Part shown: in pieces, positions 26,350 through 36,084 of the stretch
How the letters are laid out: each line of letters opens with the position of its first letter
Position numbering within the stretch: position 1 is the stretch's first letter
Assembly (NCBI GenBank): GCA_938024995.1
Contig: CALJDU010000076.1
Coordinates: 1 to 64,000, forward strand
Reading direction: 5' to 3'
DNA length: 64,000 nt
Origin: an uncultured bacterium
GTDB lineage: Bacteria; Myxococcota_A; Polyangia; Polyangiales; Houyiibacteriaceae
Translations under genes and position numbers: made by a program
The notes under the pieces: generated by a model
The model's input: only the letters and a program-made list of their open reading frames with translations
What the model was told of the DNA's origin: nothing
The model's database searches: none

Positions 26350-28035
26350 TCAGGACGAGGAGGCGTCTTCGTCGCTGCGCTCGAGCGACGTCGGGGTCAC
26401 GCAATCGTCGTCTGCTGCGTCGATGAGCGCGTCACCGTCGTTGTCGAGTCCGTCTTCGCAGACCCCCAGTTCGCTCACGTCGAGGCCATCGCGACAGCCG
26501 CCGTCTTCGCCGTCGATCAAGCCGTCGCCGTCATCGTCGATGCCGTTCGCGCACGCGGTCTGTAGCTCATCGCTGGCCTCGGAGAGACAGCTCGGGTCGT
26601 CGGCGTCGATCAAGCCGTCGCCATTGTTGTCGAGCCCATCGGTGCATGACGTGCCTTCGCTCCAGTCGAGCGAGAAGCGGCACCCTGTGTCCTCAAAGTC
26701 GATCAAGCCGTCCCCGTCGTTGTCGAGCCCGTCAACGCAGGGAGGCGCGCCTTCGAAACGCACGAGCGCGTCTTCATAGCCGTTCCAGCGACCGTTGAAG
26801 AAACGAACGCGCGGGAGATTGAGCGCGCCTTGCCGCGGCGTCCGGAGCGCGACCTGGCAGCCGGGGTCAAGGTCATCGGTCAAGCCATCGCCATCGTCGT
26901 CCAGCCCGTTCGTGCAGTCGCCGAGATCCGTAACCTGCCCCAACGCTGAGGACTGCTCGTTGCCGCGCAGGGTGTACTCACACTGGCGGTCTTCTTGATC
27001 GATCTTCCCGTCGTCCTCATTGTCGACGCCGTCGAGACACGGTCCAAGGTCGCCAGGCTGGAGCGCCGCGAGGAGCCCGATGCCCCATTCGTCTGTCGCG
27101 CTTTGAAAACGACACTCTTCCTCGTCGAGATCGAGGACGCCGTCGCCGTCATTGTCGATGCCGTCGAGGCAGTGATGCCGGGTCTCACGACCCAAGATCG
27201 CGCAACCCGGATCCTCGTCGTCGATCAGACCGTTGCGGTTGTCGTCTTCCCCATTGGTGCAGCTGTTGTCTGGCGGCTGGCACTCATCGCCTTGGCAGAG
27301 CCACTCGTTGCGCGGCGCGTCCGGGTCGCCGTCTTCGGGGACCGCGCATTGCGGATCATCTGCGTCGACGCGACCATCGTGATCGTTGTCGAGCCCGTCT
27401 TCGCAGGACGAGGGAAGGGACTCGTCGTTTCCGTTGAAGCGGCAGCCGAACCCGAGGCAACACGAGTCGTCTCTACGGTCGAGGTCGTCGTCCCCGTCAT
27501 CGTCGATCCCGTTCGCGCAGGCGGGCTCAGGTCGCCCACCGCAGACCGCGCCCGCTTCGCCGCGCTCATCTTCGTCACCGTCAAAGTCGGTCTCGCGATC
27601 TCCGGTCGCGAACCAGTCGATCCGTTCGAGCGTGAAGACCGCGCTCGGGTCGAAGATCCCTTCCGGCGCGACGTTGGCGACGAGGGTGTCCGAAGCGGCG
27701 TCGTAGCTGACCGAGATCCCAAAGGCGTCCCAGCGACCGCCCGTCGCGTCGATGTCAGCGAACGCGATCGAGAACTCGCACTCAAAGCTCCGCGCCAGCT
27801 GGCGCCCCGAGGTGCGATCGGCGCGTCCGACGATGGTGCGGTCGACCTGGTCGATCGTGAGCAAGATGCGGCGGCGCTGACCGAGGATCTCTTGGACGCC
27901 GACCCAGGCGCCGCGGACATCACCGAAATCGCCGGGCGGAACAGAGAGCTCGGGAAACGCAGGTGGCGCGTCACACGAGCCGCACAAGCCGCACAAGAGG
28001 ACCGCGAACGCGCTCAGTGCCCGAGCTGATCGCAC
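26350..28035 (-). CDS. Secreted/lipoprotein with ten Cys-capped Asp-rich (Ca-binding-type) repeats
   Basis: Repeats such as CLDGIDNDGDGVLDLDEEEC, CVDGLDNDGDGLIDFEDTGC, CTDGLDNNGDGLIDADDPSC, CANGIDDDGDGLIDGEDGGC. Confidence 0.8.
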   Translation of the reverse strand: MRSARALSAFAVLLCGLCGSCDAPPAFPELSVPPGDFGDVRGAWVGVQEILGQRRRILLTIDQVDRTIVGRADRTSGRQLARSFECEFSIAFADIDATGGRWDAFGISVSYDAASDTLVANVAPEGIFDPSAVFTLERIDWFATGDRETDFDGDEDERGEAGAVCGGRPEPACANGIDDDGDDDLDRRDDSCCLGFGCRFNGNDESLPSSCEDGLDNDHDGRVDADDPQCAVPEDGDPDAPRNEWLCQGDECQPPDNSCTNGEDDNRNGLIDDEDPGCAILGRETRHHCLDGIDNDGDGVLDLDEEECRFQSATDEWGIGLLAALQPGDLGPCLDGVDNEDDGKIDQEDRQCEYTLRGNEQSSALGQVTDLGDCTNGLDDDGDGLTDDLDPGCQVALRTPRQGALNLPRVRFFNGRWNGYEDALVRFEGAPPCVDGLDNDGDGLIDFEDTGCRFSLDWSEGTSCTDGLDNNGDGLIDADDPSCLSEASDELQTACANGIDDDGDGLIDGEDGGCRDGLDVSELGVCEDGLDNDGDALIDAADDDCVTPTSLERSDEDASSS

Positions 28036-28283
28036 GCTTCTTGGCTCCCTTCGAAACAGGCTGCTTCCAGATCGGCGCGGGATGGGTCGCGCGGCAGTCG
28101 CGCCGGCACCTCTTCCGGCGGAGGGTCGTCCACCGCGGGCGGCGGCGTTGTCTCGGCGGCTGGGGGCTCGGTCACCTCTGCGCGACTTTCAGCGGGAGGC
28201 AGCTCGCGCGGGATCTGCGTCTCGCTCGAACACGCGAAGAGGGACAACGCGATCGCGATCGACCAGCTCCGGTGCATACTCAT
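28014..28283 (-). CDS. Small lipoprotein, Pro-rich
   Basis: MHRSWSIAIALSLFACSSETQIPRELPPAESRAEVTEPPAAETTPPPAVDDPPPEE; overlaps the 5' end of the downstream repeat-protein gene; exact start uncertain. Confidence 0.55.
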   Translation of the reverse strand: MSMHRSWSIAIALSLFACSSETQIPRELPPAESRAEVTEPPAAETTPPPAVDDPPPEEVPARLPRDPSRADLEAACFEGSQEACDQLGH

Positions 28284-28296
28284 TGTCTTTCGCGCT

Positions 28297-28335
28297 CTCG
28301 TCACTGTTCGCTCGTCACTGTTCGCTCGTCAGTCG
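28297..28335. repeat. 14-bp tandem repeat CTCGTCACTGTTCG (2.5 copies)
   Basis: Read directly just upstream of the small lipoprotein gene. Confidence 0.85.
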
Positions 28336-28463
28336 CGGGTCCGCATCTTAAAGGTCCGTAACAAGAGCGATCCGCTCCCGCAAGAAGACCGGATACGCGC
28401 TCCGCGGCGCGCGCGCTCTTTTCGTTCGTCGACGCCGCAAAAGCGAGTCAGACTCGCCGCGCT

Positions 28464-29609
28464 ATGACCTCGCCCGGACGTTCCTTTGCTCACCTTGATC
28501 TCGACGCGCTGCGGGTCGACCTGGACGCCTTGAAGGCCGAGCTTCGCGCCGATGCTTCAGGTGATGACCTCGCGCACCTCAAGAAGATGCTCTGGTGGGG
28601 ACGCGCCTCGACGGTCTTGGGAACGCTCCTCGCTTTTGTCCCGAACCCGCTCTCGATCTTCCTCTTGAGCACCGGGAGCGTCGCGCGTTGGGCGATGGTC
28701 GCGCATCACGTTCTGCACCGCGGCTACGATCGGATCCCGGGCGCGCCCAAGCGGCTCACGTCCAAAGGGTTCGCGCGGGGATGGCGCCGCACCTTCGACT
28801 GGCTCGACTGGCTCGACCCGGCGGCCTGGAGCTACGAGCACAATGTTCTGCATCACTACAAGCTCGGCGAGGATCACGATCCTGATCAGCCCGAGGAGGT
28901 GCTCGACTTCTTGCGGGAGAGCCGCGCGCCGGTCGTGATTCGCTACCTCTTCTTGGCCCTCACCGCGATGACCTGGCGCTTCGTCTACTACGCGCCCAAC
29001 ACCACGGCGACGCTCTACCGTCACGAGCAGCAGAAGAAGGGCAAGGAGCTCAAGCCATACAGCCTGCTCGACCCGCGGGTGTGGATGCCGTTCACTCAGC
29101 CCGGCGCGCGGCTGTGGGCGCGCTGCTTTCTGCCGTACGTGATCGTGCGCTTTGGGTTGATGCCCTTGCCCTTCCTCGCGCTCGGCACGGGGACCTACCT
29201 CGCCGCGCTCTTCAACTTCGTCGCGGCGGAGCTGCTCGCGAACGTTCACTCGTTTTTGATCATCGTCCCCAACCACGCGGGCGAAGACCTCTATCGGTTT
29301 GATTCATCGATTGACGACCGTGGTGAGTTTTACCTTCGGCAGATCATCGGCTCGACGAACTACCGGACCGGGGGCGACCTGAACGACTTTTTCCATGGCT
29401 GGCTCAACTATCAGATCGAGCATCATGTCTTCCCGGACATGTCGATGCTTCAGTATCGGAAAGCGCAGCCGAAGGTGCAGGCGCTCTGCGAGAAGCACGG
29501 CGTACCCTACGTACAAGAGTCCGTCTGGATCCGCGCACGCAAGCTCGCTCGGCTAGCGGTGGGGAAAGACACGATGACCTTCGCGGAAACGAGCGAAGCG
29601 GTCGCTTAG
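28464..29609 (+). CDS. Fatty acid desaturase family protein
   Basis: Histidine boxes HHVLHRGYD, EHNVLHHYKLGEDHDPD, NYQIEHHVFPDMS. Confidence 0.88.
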   Translation: MTSPGRSFAHLDLDALRVDLDALKAELRADASGDDLAHLKKMLWWGRASTVLGTLLAFVPNPLSIFLLSTGSVARWAMVAHHVLHRGYDRIPGAPKRLTSKGFARGWRRTFDWLDWLDPAAWSYEHNVLHHYKLGEDHDPDQPEEVLDFLRESRAPVVIRYLFLALTAMTWRFVYYAPNTTATLYRHEQQKKGKELKPYSLLDPRVWMPFTQPGARLWARCFLPYVIVRFGLMPLPFLALGTGTYLAALFNFVAAELLANVHSFLIIVPNHAGEDLYRFDSSIDDRGEFYLRQIIGSTNYRTGGDLNDFFHGWLNYQIEHHVFPDMSMLQYRKAQPKVQALCEKHGVPYVQESVWIRARKLARLAVGKDTMTFAETSEAVA

Positions 29610-29669
29610 GTGAGTCGATTTCGCCGCTCAATCATGAGTCATTGCGACGTTCGCACGAAGTCTTTGCCC

Positions 29670-29705
29670 AAGCTCACCCAATCGGTGAATAGACCGTGAG
29701 CCTTT
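29670..29705 (+). terminator. Possible weak stem-loop/T-tract terminator
   Basis: GCTCAC...GTGAGC followed by CCTTTT. Confidence 0.35.
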
Positions 29706-29720
29706 TGGAGAAGTACGCTC

Positions 29721-30104
29721 ATGAGGATGCGTACCCCGTTCATGGTTGGGCTTCTCTTGGTTGGGGCGTGTAGCTGCGGGAGCTCCAACGAGTGCGCGAC
29801 GGTTGACGATTGCAGCTCAGGCGAGATCTGCGTCGACAACGCCTGCGTTCCGGGATCCACCGACACCGGGATGGTGGACTCGGGCATGGAAGACACGGGA
29901 AGCGGCGACACGGGCGACACCGGGACGGTGGACAGCGGTCCCGCGCCGTCGGGTGAGACGGTCATCATGAGCATCTCTGGGGGTGGTCAGGCGAGCTCGC
30001 CGCGGCTCCAGATGTGGGGCGCGATCGGCGGGCCTCAACCGAGCGGGCCCGCGAGCAGTCCTCGGTATCGCCTCATCGCGGGTGAAGGCGCTCTCCCAGA
30101 ATGA
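29721..30104 (+). CDS. Small Cys-containing lipoprotein with TDTG-rich linker
   Basis: [57 protein letters not shown]. Confidence 0.65.
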   Translation: MRMRTPFMVGLLLVGACSCGSSNECATVDDCSSGEICVDNACVPGSTDTGMVDSGMEDTGSGDTGDTGTVDSGPAPSGETVIMSISGGGQASSPRLQMWGAIGGPQPSGPASSPRYRLIAGEGALPE

Positions 30105-30196
30105 ACGCGCCCACGAACAACAACAGCGGTCCTGTTTCACGAGTGAGAAGTCCTGCGTGGCGAACCCGAGAGTACAACCCTCAAGAGGTGTTTGAG

Positions 30197-31504
30197 ATGC
30201 GAGTCGTTTTGTCTAAAAGTTTGGTTTGGTTCGCCGCGATGGGCTGTGCTCTCGTGGTCTGTGGCCTGATCGCGCCGACCGCCAACGCGCAAAGCGCACC
30301 ATCGCTGATTCCGTTCCAAGGACGGCTCGCCGAGTCGGATACAGGGTCATGGCTCAATGGCGAAGTCAGCCTCCGGCTCGCGCTATACCCGACCGAAGCG
30401 GGCGGCACGCCGGTGTACTCTGAGACCCAGACGGTTAACGTCGAGAACGGTAGCTTCGTCGTATACATCGGCGATGTTGAAGCGCTGGACCTCGGACTGT
30501 TTCGTATCAGCGAGACGCTCTACCTTGGGGTCACCGTTGACGATGACGCGGAGATGAGCCCGCGCTATCAGTTGGCGACGACGCCGTACGCGGGCTTCGC
30601 GCAGTTCTGTGGCGACTCCTCCCTTCTCGACGGTCGGGCCGCGGATGCGTTCGCGCCGACCGGGCATGAGCATTCCTTTGCGGACCTCGCAGGCGTACCG
30701 GCAGATCTCTTGGACGGCGATTCGGACACGACATACACGGCGGGCGTCGGTCTGGAGCTGGTCGGAACGGTCTTCAGTATTGACGGAAGCGCGGTGCAGT
30801 CACGCATCACCGGGACGTGCGCGATCGGGACCGCGATCACGTCGATCGCGGCCGACGGCAGCGTCGTCTGCGGCGCCGGCGCGGGCGATATCTCCGGTGT
30901 GATCGCGGGAGCAGGTTTGACGGGAGGTGGCGCGAGCGGCGACGTCGCGTTGGAGGTCGCGTTCGGGGGCGACGGGAGCGCGGCGGAAGCGGCGCGCTCA
31001 GACCACACCCATGACGAATACCTCCCGGTGACTGCGTTGAGCGCGGCGCAGGCGACGACTCTGACAGGCGGAGGCAACGCTGACGCGCTTCACACCCACG
31101 CCGCGATGCCGAACCCATGGTTCGTGTGCGGAACGATCAACCAGATGACGTCCTGTCAGATGCCGGATCGACCCGCCGCGCAGTACGAGTACGGCTTCGC
31201 ATACAACTCGCCGGAGCCGCGCGCGGCGCACTGCACGACATGGAACCGGGGTTTCCGTTTCTATAACAAGGACCCCTACTTCGTGAACGCGGACAACCCG
31301 ACCTCCAACATGCGATGGGGCGGGACGATGTGGTACACGGGCACCGACTCGAGCGACGACGACAGCTGCCCGGCGACCTCGTGGCGTCACCGTTACTGGT
31401 ACCTCAACAGCAACGTGATCGCGCCGCTCGGCGGCAACGGCTGCTTCGCCAACGGCGCCTTTGGAACGAGCACCTTGAACGTCTACTGTCGCGAGCGCCG
31501 CTGA
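30197..31504 (+). CDS. Secreted tail-fibre-like repeat protein
   Basis: Signal peptide; [76 protein letters not shown] phage-fibre-like motif. Confidence 0.7.
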   Translation: MRVVLSKSLVWFAAMGCALVVCGLIAPTANAQSAPSLIPFQGRLAESDTGSWLNGEVSLRLALYPTEAGGTPVYSETQTVNVENGSFVVYIGDVEALDLGLFRISETLYLGVTVDDDAEMSPRYQLATTPYAGFAQFCGDSSLLDGRAADAFAPTGHEHSFADLAGVPADLLDGDSDTTYTAGVGLELVGTVFSIDGSAVQSRITGTCAIGTAITSIAADGSVVCGAGAGDISGVIAGAGLTGGGASGDVALEVAFGGDGSAAEAARSDHTHDEYLPVTALSAAQATTLTGGGNADALHTHAAMPNPWFVCGTINQMTSCQMPDRPAAQYEYGFAYNSPEPRAAHCTTWNRGFRFYNKDPYFVNADNPTSNMRWGGTMWYTGTDSSDDDSCPATSWRHRYWYLNSNVIAPLGGNGCFANGAFGTSTLNVYCRERR

Positions 31505-31533
31505 TCTCCACATCACACGGGGGTTCGCTCCGA

Positions 31534-32067
31534 ATGGCGCGCAGGTCTTTGTTGATCTGCGCGCTTCTCGTTTCCTGTGCGCAGGCTGAACCCGAGGCCC
31601 CCGCGCCTGAGGTCACGCCGGCACAGACCCTCTCGGGAGAAGAAGCGATCCACCATGTGCCTGTATTGGAGCAACGCGGTGTGGGTTGCGTGCCGTACGC
31701 GGCTGCCGCGGTCGCGCAATTTCATGGCGTCGCGATCGACCCGCTCGCGCTGCTCCGTGCGCTCCCTGTGACCCCGCGTGGCATCGCGTACGCTGATGTC
31801 GTGGCGGCGCTGCGCGAGCGTGACCTGCGCGTGGACATCTTTCACCCGACGCTTGAGGAGCTCCGCCGTTACCCGCAGCCGCTCTTGGTCGGCTTGTCGA
31901 ACGACCTCCGCGCCGATCACGCCTTGGTCGTCGAGGGCTACGCCGGAGGTCGATATCACGTGATGGATCCCGCCAACCCGGGCCTCCGACAGATGGATCA
32001 ACAGACCCTCGAGCGTGGGTTTTCCGCGAGCGGTCGCGTCGCGATGCGGATCTCCCGGCCGGAGTAG
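31534..32067 (+). CDS. C39-like peptidase-fold lipoprotein
   Basis: LLICALLVSCAQAEPE; VPVLEQRGVGCVPYAAAAVAQFHGVAI; DHALVVEGYAGGRYHVMDPANPG. Confidence 0.65.
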   Translation: MARRSLLICALLVSCAQAEPEAPAPEVTPAQTLSGEEAIHHVPVLEQRGVGCVPYAAAAVAQFHGVAIDPLALLRALPVTPRGIAYADVVAALRERDLRVDIFHPTLEELRRYPQPLLVGLSNDLRADHALVVEGYAGGRYHVMDPANPGLRQMDQQTLERGFSASGRVAMRISRPE

Positions 32068-32090
32068 CCACCCTTCGCTACTCTTGAGGC

Positions 32091-33728
32091 ATGTGGTCCC
32101 GCTTCTCGCTCGCCCTTGTCCTGATCACTGCCTTCGTTGCTTGCGGCGACGACGACGCGCCCGTGCGTGACGGCGGGATGGACGTCTCGACGGATTCAGG
32201 CGGCGAAGACACCAACGCGACTGACGCCACGCGCGGTGATCGCGACGGCGACACGATCACGGACCGACAAGAGGGCGAGGGCGCGGTCGATACCGATGGT
32301 GACGGGACGCCCGATAGCGAAGACGACGATAGCGATGGCGACGGACTGAGCGACGCCGAAGAAGCAGGCGACAGTGATCCCGCGACCGCTGCCATCGACA
32401 CCGACGGTGACGGCACCGAAGACTTCCGTGATCTTGACAGCGATGACGACGGGCTCCCGGATCGCATCGAGGAGATGCGCGGGACCGATCGCTTGGACCG
32501 GGACAGCGATGGAGACGGGGTCGACGATCTGGTCGAAGTGGCCGCGGGAACGGACCCGCTCGACGCCAGCGAAGACCCCCGCAGCCGCGGAGACTTCTTC
32601 TACGTCGTCCCGTACGAGGAGGCGCCGACTCCCGAGCGGGACACCCTCCGGTTCACCGCGGCCATCCAAAAAGCGGACGTCTTCTTCCTCATCGATACCA
32701 GCCGCTCCATGCAGCCCTACATCGACAACATCACCGACAACCTTCGCTCGTCGATCGTGCCGGCGCTCCGCGACGCGATCCCGGACGTGTGGTTCGGTGT
32801 CGGGCAGTTCGACATCGCGCCGGAGGACGTCTTCCCGGGTGGCCTCTGCAACGGGATCAAGAGCGAGCAAGGATCGAGCGACGATGTCGCCGCGATCGAG
32901 ATGGCGCTGCGAGGCCTCTCGACGCCGTGCTCGGGCTACGAGCCGTACGCGCAGACGCTCTGGCTCTACGCGACCAACGACCACCCGCGCTGGACCTCGG
33001 TGAGCGATCCGATGTGCGCAGACGGTCGGGTCGGTTTCGGTTGCGCGCGAGACGACGCGCTCCCGATCATGGTCGTGGTCGGAGACGAGGCCTTTGACGA
33101 GAGCTTTTTTCGGAGCCGCGCGGGTGTCGGTTTCGCGCCGACGGTGAGCGAGCTGGTCGAGGCCTACGGCGAGATCGGCGGGCGCATCATCGTGTTGGGC
33201 CCGACCGCGGTGGTCGGAAGCGAGGATCGGATGAGCTTCGACCCGCTGCTCGAGGAGCTCCTCGAGGAGACCCGCTCGGTCGATCGCGCGGGAGAGCCGC
33301 TCTTGCTCCCGACCTCTTCTTTTGATGACGCCTCTGGCGATCTGATCGACGCGGTCACGCGACTCGCGGGCGGCGCGGCGCTCGACGTGAGCCCGCGCCT
33401 CGACGATCGCGACGACGACGGAGTGAACGCCGTCGACTTCATCGACCACGTCGAGGCCAACGACTCGGGCGCCGATGGATGTACCGCAGGCCTCGCGCGA
33501 GAAGATCGAGATGAGGACGGCGTGCTGGAGACCTTCGTGGACGTCCCCGGGCGAACGCCGGTGTGCTTCGACCTGGTGCCCGCGATCAACCGGATCGTCC
33601 CGCCCACCGACACCCCGCAGGTCTTCCGCGGCGCGATCACGTTGTTGGGAGATGGGGTGACGGAACTCGACGCCCGCGACATCTACTTCCTGGTCCCCCC
33701 ACGCGCCGAAACCATGGTGCCTTTTTAA
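32091..33728 (+). CDS. VWA-domain lipoprotein with thrombospondin type-3-like Asp-rich repeats (CGDDD class)
   Basis: AFVACGDDDAPVRDGG; DTDGDGTPDSEDDDSDGDGLSDAEEAGDSDP; DVFFLIDTSRSMQPYIDNI MIDAS-like. Confidence 0.8.
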   Translation: MWSRFSLALVLITAFVACGDDDAPVRDGGMDVSTDSGGEDTNATDATRGDRDGDTITDRQEGEGAVDTDGDGTPDSEDDDSDGDGLSDAEEAGDSDPATAAIDTDGDGTEDFRDLDSDDDGLPDRIEEMRGTDRLDRDSDGDGVDDLVEVAAGTDPLDASEDPRSRGDFFYVVPYEEAPTPERDTLRFTAAIQKADVFFLIDTSRSMQPYIDNITDNLRSSIVPALRDAIPDVWFGVGQFDIAPEDVFPGGLCNGIKSEQGSSDDVAAIEMALRGLSTPCSGYEPYAQTLWLYATNDHPRWTSVSDPMCADGRVGFGCARDDALPIMVVVGDEAFDESFFRSRAGVGFAPTVSELVEAYGEIGGRIIVLGPTAVVGSEDRMSFDPLLEELLEETRSVDRAGEPLLLPTSSFDDASGDLIDAVTRLAGGAALDVSPRLDDRDDDGVNAVDFIDHVEANDSGADGCTAGLAREDRDEDGVLETFVDVPGRTPVCFDLVPAINRIVPPTDTPQVFRGAITLLGDGVTELDARDIYFLVPPRAETMVPF

Positions 33729-33770
33729 GGGAGGGTCTGTTCGGGCAACTGTCGGACACTCCGCGAGCCT

Positions 33771-33977
33771 TCCCTCCCAACGAGCAAGTAGTTGGGAGCC
33801 TCCCTCCTACGTTCGCGTAGCGGAGTATCGTTCGCTTCGCGAACTCCGCATCTTCCCTCCCGACGAGCGAGTAGTTGGGAGCCTCCCTCCTACGTTCGCT
33901 GCTCTCCTTTTTCGGAGGGTCTGTTCGGCCCTCCCTCCCAACGAGCAAGTCGTTGGGAGCCTCCCTCCTCCGTTCGC
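33771..33977. repeat. 46-bp palindrome-containing repeat, three copies (33771-33816, 33854-33899, 33932-33977)
   Basis: Unit TCCCTCCCAACGAGCAAGTAGTTGGGAGCCTCCCTCCTACGTTCGC; each unit contains the hairpin CTCCCAAC..GTTGGGAG. Confidence 0.85.
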
Positions 33978-34018
33978 TTCGCCTGCCGTTTGTTTCGCTG
34001 CGCTGTTAGGCTCCGCGC

Positions 34019-34708
34019 GTGACTGACGCCGCTCCGAAGGGTTTCTCGCCTCGCTCGGTCTCGATCTTCTTCGCGCTGGCCGCGCTTATCCATCTCGTCT
34101 CGATCTTCACGCGCTTTGACGCGCTGGCCGCGATGCTCCCGAACGGCGTGGACGGCGGCCTTCTCGTCGGCACCATCGCGTTGCTCTTGGTCGAGGGGAT
34201 CGTTGAGAGCCGCGTCGACTACGGCGAGCAGATGGTGGAGCTCCCGCTCTGGATGCAGATCAAGAGTAAGCCCATCAAGCTGGCGTTCACCTTTGGCTTC
34301 ACCTATCTCGCGATCGTTTTGCTACAGACGCTCGACCTTGAGATCGGTCCGATCGATCCGTCTCCTCCCGAAGAGTGGGATCTCCCCAAGCGCCTCCAGT
34401 TCTTCGCGATGATGAGCGTCGGGATGTTCTTCCCCAACTACCTCGCGGCGAGCGGCGGCCTCATCCCCGCGCTACGCGTGATCGCGTCTCCGCTCAAGCG
34501 CGTCCCGTTCTTCGTCGCGCTGATCATCGGCATGGTCGCGGGAATCGCGCTGGGCTTTGGCGCGGTGATGGCGGTCTCGTCCACCGCGATCGGCGAGGGC
34601 GTCGCCTTTGTGAACGCAATTGAGGAGCACCCGGTTGTCGTCGTCGGGACCGCCGTCGTAACGCTTATCACCAGTCTCGTGGGTACATTCTTCGCGAAAA
34701 GCGAGTAG
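34019..34708 (+). CDS. Multi-pass membrane protein of unknown function
   Basis: 229 aa with about 5 hydrophobic helices. Confidence 0.65.
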   Translation: MTDAAPKGFSPRSVSIFFALAALIHLVSIFTRFDALAAMLPNGVDGGLLVGTIALLLVEGIVESRVDYGEQMVELPLWMQIKSKPIKLAFTFGFTYLAIVLLQTLDLEIGPIDPSPPEEWDLPKRLQFFAMMSVGMFFPNYLAASGGLIPALRVIASPLKRVPFFVALIIGMVAGIALGFGAVMAVSSTAIGEGVAFVNAIEEHPVVVVGTAVVTLITSLVGTFFAKSE

Positions 34709-34771
34709 CCGCGCCCAAGCGCGCGATCGCATGGGGTAGGCCAAAGCGAGCGTTCCGATTATGCTGCGCGC

Positions 34772-36079
34772 ATGTCCGTTCGCGCTTCTTCTTCCTCGCT
34801 TCATCTCTTCACGGTCGCGCTCGCGTGCGTCGCCCTTGTCGCCTGCGGTGACGACGATCGCCCTTCGAGCGACACCGGCGGCGGCGGCATGGACGTCGGC
34901 GACACCAACACCACGGGTGACACCAACGGGACCGACACCACCGTGGTCCGGCCCGACACCGGCGTCTTCGATCCGTTCGATCCGGTCAACGGCTGCGGAA
35001 GCTCGACCATTGAGACCGAGCGCGTTCCCGGCAACCTCCTCATCGTGTTTGATCGCTCGGGGAGCATGGACGGCGAGGTCGGCGGCAGCACCAAGTGGGC
35101 GCTCGCGACCAGCGGCATCAACAACGTCCTCTCGTCGGTTCCTGATGAGCTGAGCGCGTCTCTTATGCTCTTCTCGCGCGGCGGTGACTGCTCCGTCGAC
35201 TCCACCCCGGACGTGCCGATGGCGCCGCTCCCGACCAGCCGAGGCGCGATCGCGTCTGCGCTTGGTTCGTCGAGCCCGGGCGGCAGCACCCCGGCCTTCG
35301 ATGCGCTCCTCGCGGGCTACGACTACCTCAACACGCTCACGGTCCCTGGACCGCAAGGCGTCGTGCTCGTCAGCGATGGCGGCGAGAGCTGCTCCTTTGA
35401 GCGCCGCGCGGAGGTCATGCGGCGCGTTGAGGACGAGCGTGTATTGCGCAACCGTCTCACCTTCGCGGTCGGCCTGAACTTCGCCGACAACAACATGAGC
35501 GAGATCGCGTTCCGCGGCGGCACGCCCCGCAACGACACCTGTGCGGCGATGTGCACCAGCGGGAGCTGCCTGACGGACGCCGACTGCGGCGGGTCCACCT
35601 GCGCGAAGTTCATCGAGAGCGAGCCGGGCTTCTGCTCCTGCGAGACCGATGGCGAGTGCATCGGCGCCCAGACCTGCGAAGCGCCGCCCGTCACCTTCGG
35701 CTGTGACTTCTTCCCGGCGCTCTGCGCGAAGCGCTGCGAGGGTCCCGCGGACTGCTGTCACTACAACGCGGGTGCCGGCGACTTCCGCGCGGAGTTTGAG
35801 GACGCGCTCGGCGAGATCGCCGGTCGCCTTCTCGACAGCTGCGTGTTCGAGGTTCCCGAGGGCGAGATGTTTGACCCAAGCCTCGTCAACGTCGGTGTCA
35901 CCTTCGACGGAGAGTCGCGCTCAGTCTTGCGCCGCAGCTCAGACAGCTCGATGGACTCGTGGAACTACACGACGCCGGAGAACGAGTCGATCATCATCCA
36001 AGGCCCGATCTGCGAGCGCCTGCTCGCTGGTGAATCGGGTCGCGTGGAGATCGTGCTCGGCTGCTCGACGCTCATCTAA
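34772..36079 (+). CDS. VWA-domain lipoprotein (CGDDD class)
   Basis: LVACGDDDRPSSDTGGGGMDVGDTN; NLLIVFDRSGSMDGE MIDAS; Cys-rich region CTSGSCLTDADCGGSTC. Confidence 0.82.
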   Translation: MSVRASSSSLHLFTVALACVALVACGDDDRPSSDTGGGGMDVGDTNTTGDTNGTDTTVVRPDTGVFDPFDPVNGCGSSTIETERVPGNLLIVFDRSGSMDGEVGGSTKWALATSGINNVLSSVPDELSASLMLFSRGGDCSVDSTPDVPMAPLPTSRGAIASALGSSSPGGSTPAFDALLAGYDYLNTLTVPGPQGVVLVSDGGESCSFERRAEVMRRVEDERVLRNRLTFAVGLNFADNNMSEIAFRGGTPRNDTCAAMCTSGSCLTDADCGGSTCAKFIESEPGFCSCETDGECIGAQTCEAPPVTFGCDFFPALCAKRCEGPADCCHYNAGAGDFRAEFEDALGEIAGRLLDSCVFEVPEGEMFDPSLVNVGVTFDGESRSVLRRSSDSSMDSWNYTTPENESIIIQGPICERLLAGESGRVEIVLGCSTLI

Positions 36080-36084
36080 CGAGC

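Noticed and set aside
29721-31504. Possible prophage tail module because of fibre-like repeats in 30197..31504
   Set aside because: No adjacent phage structural, lysis or integrase genes; it has a signal peptide and is flanked by lipoprotein genes.
33637-33948. 103-aa minus-strand ORF over the hairpin repeats
   Set aside because: Low-complexity translation of repeats; structure signal better explains the conservation.
33771-33977. CRISPR-like spacing: three ~46-bp repeats with 37- and 32-bp 'spacers'
   Set aside because: Only three imperfect repeats, strong internal palindromes, spacers themselves contain related repeat words, and no cas-like gene nearby. Treated as a structured intergenic repeat.
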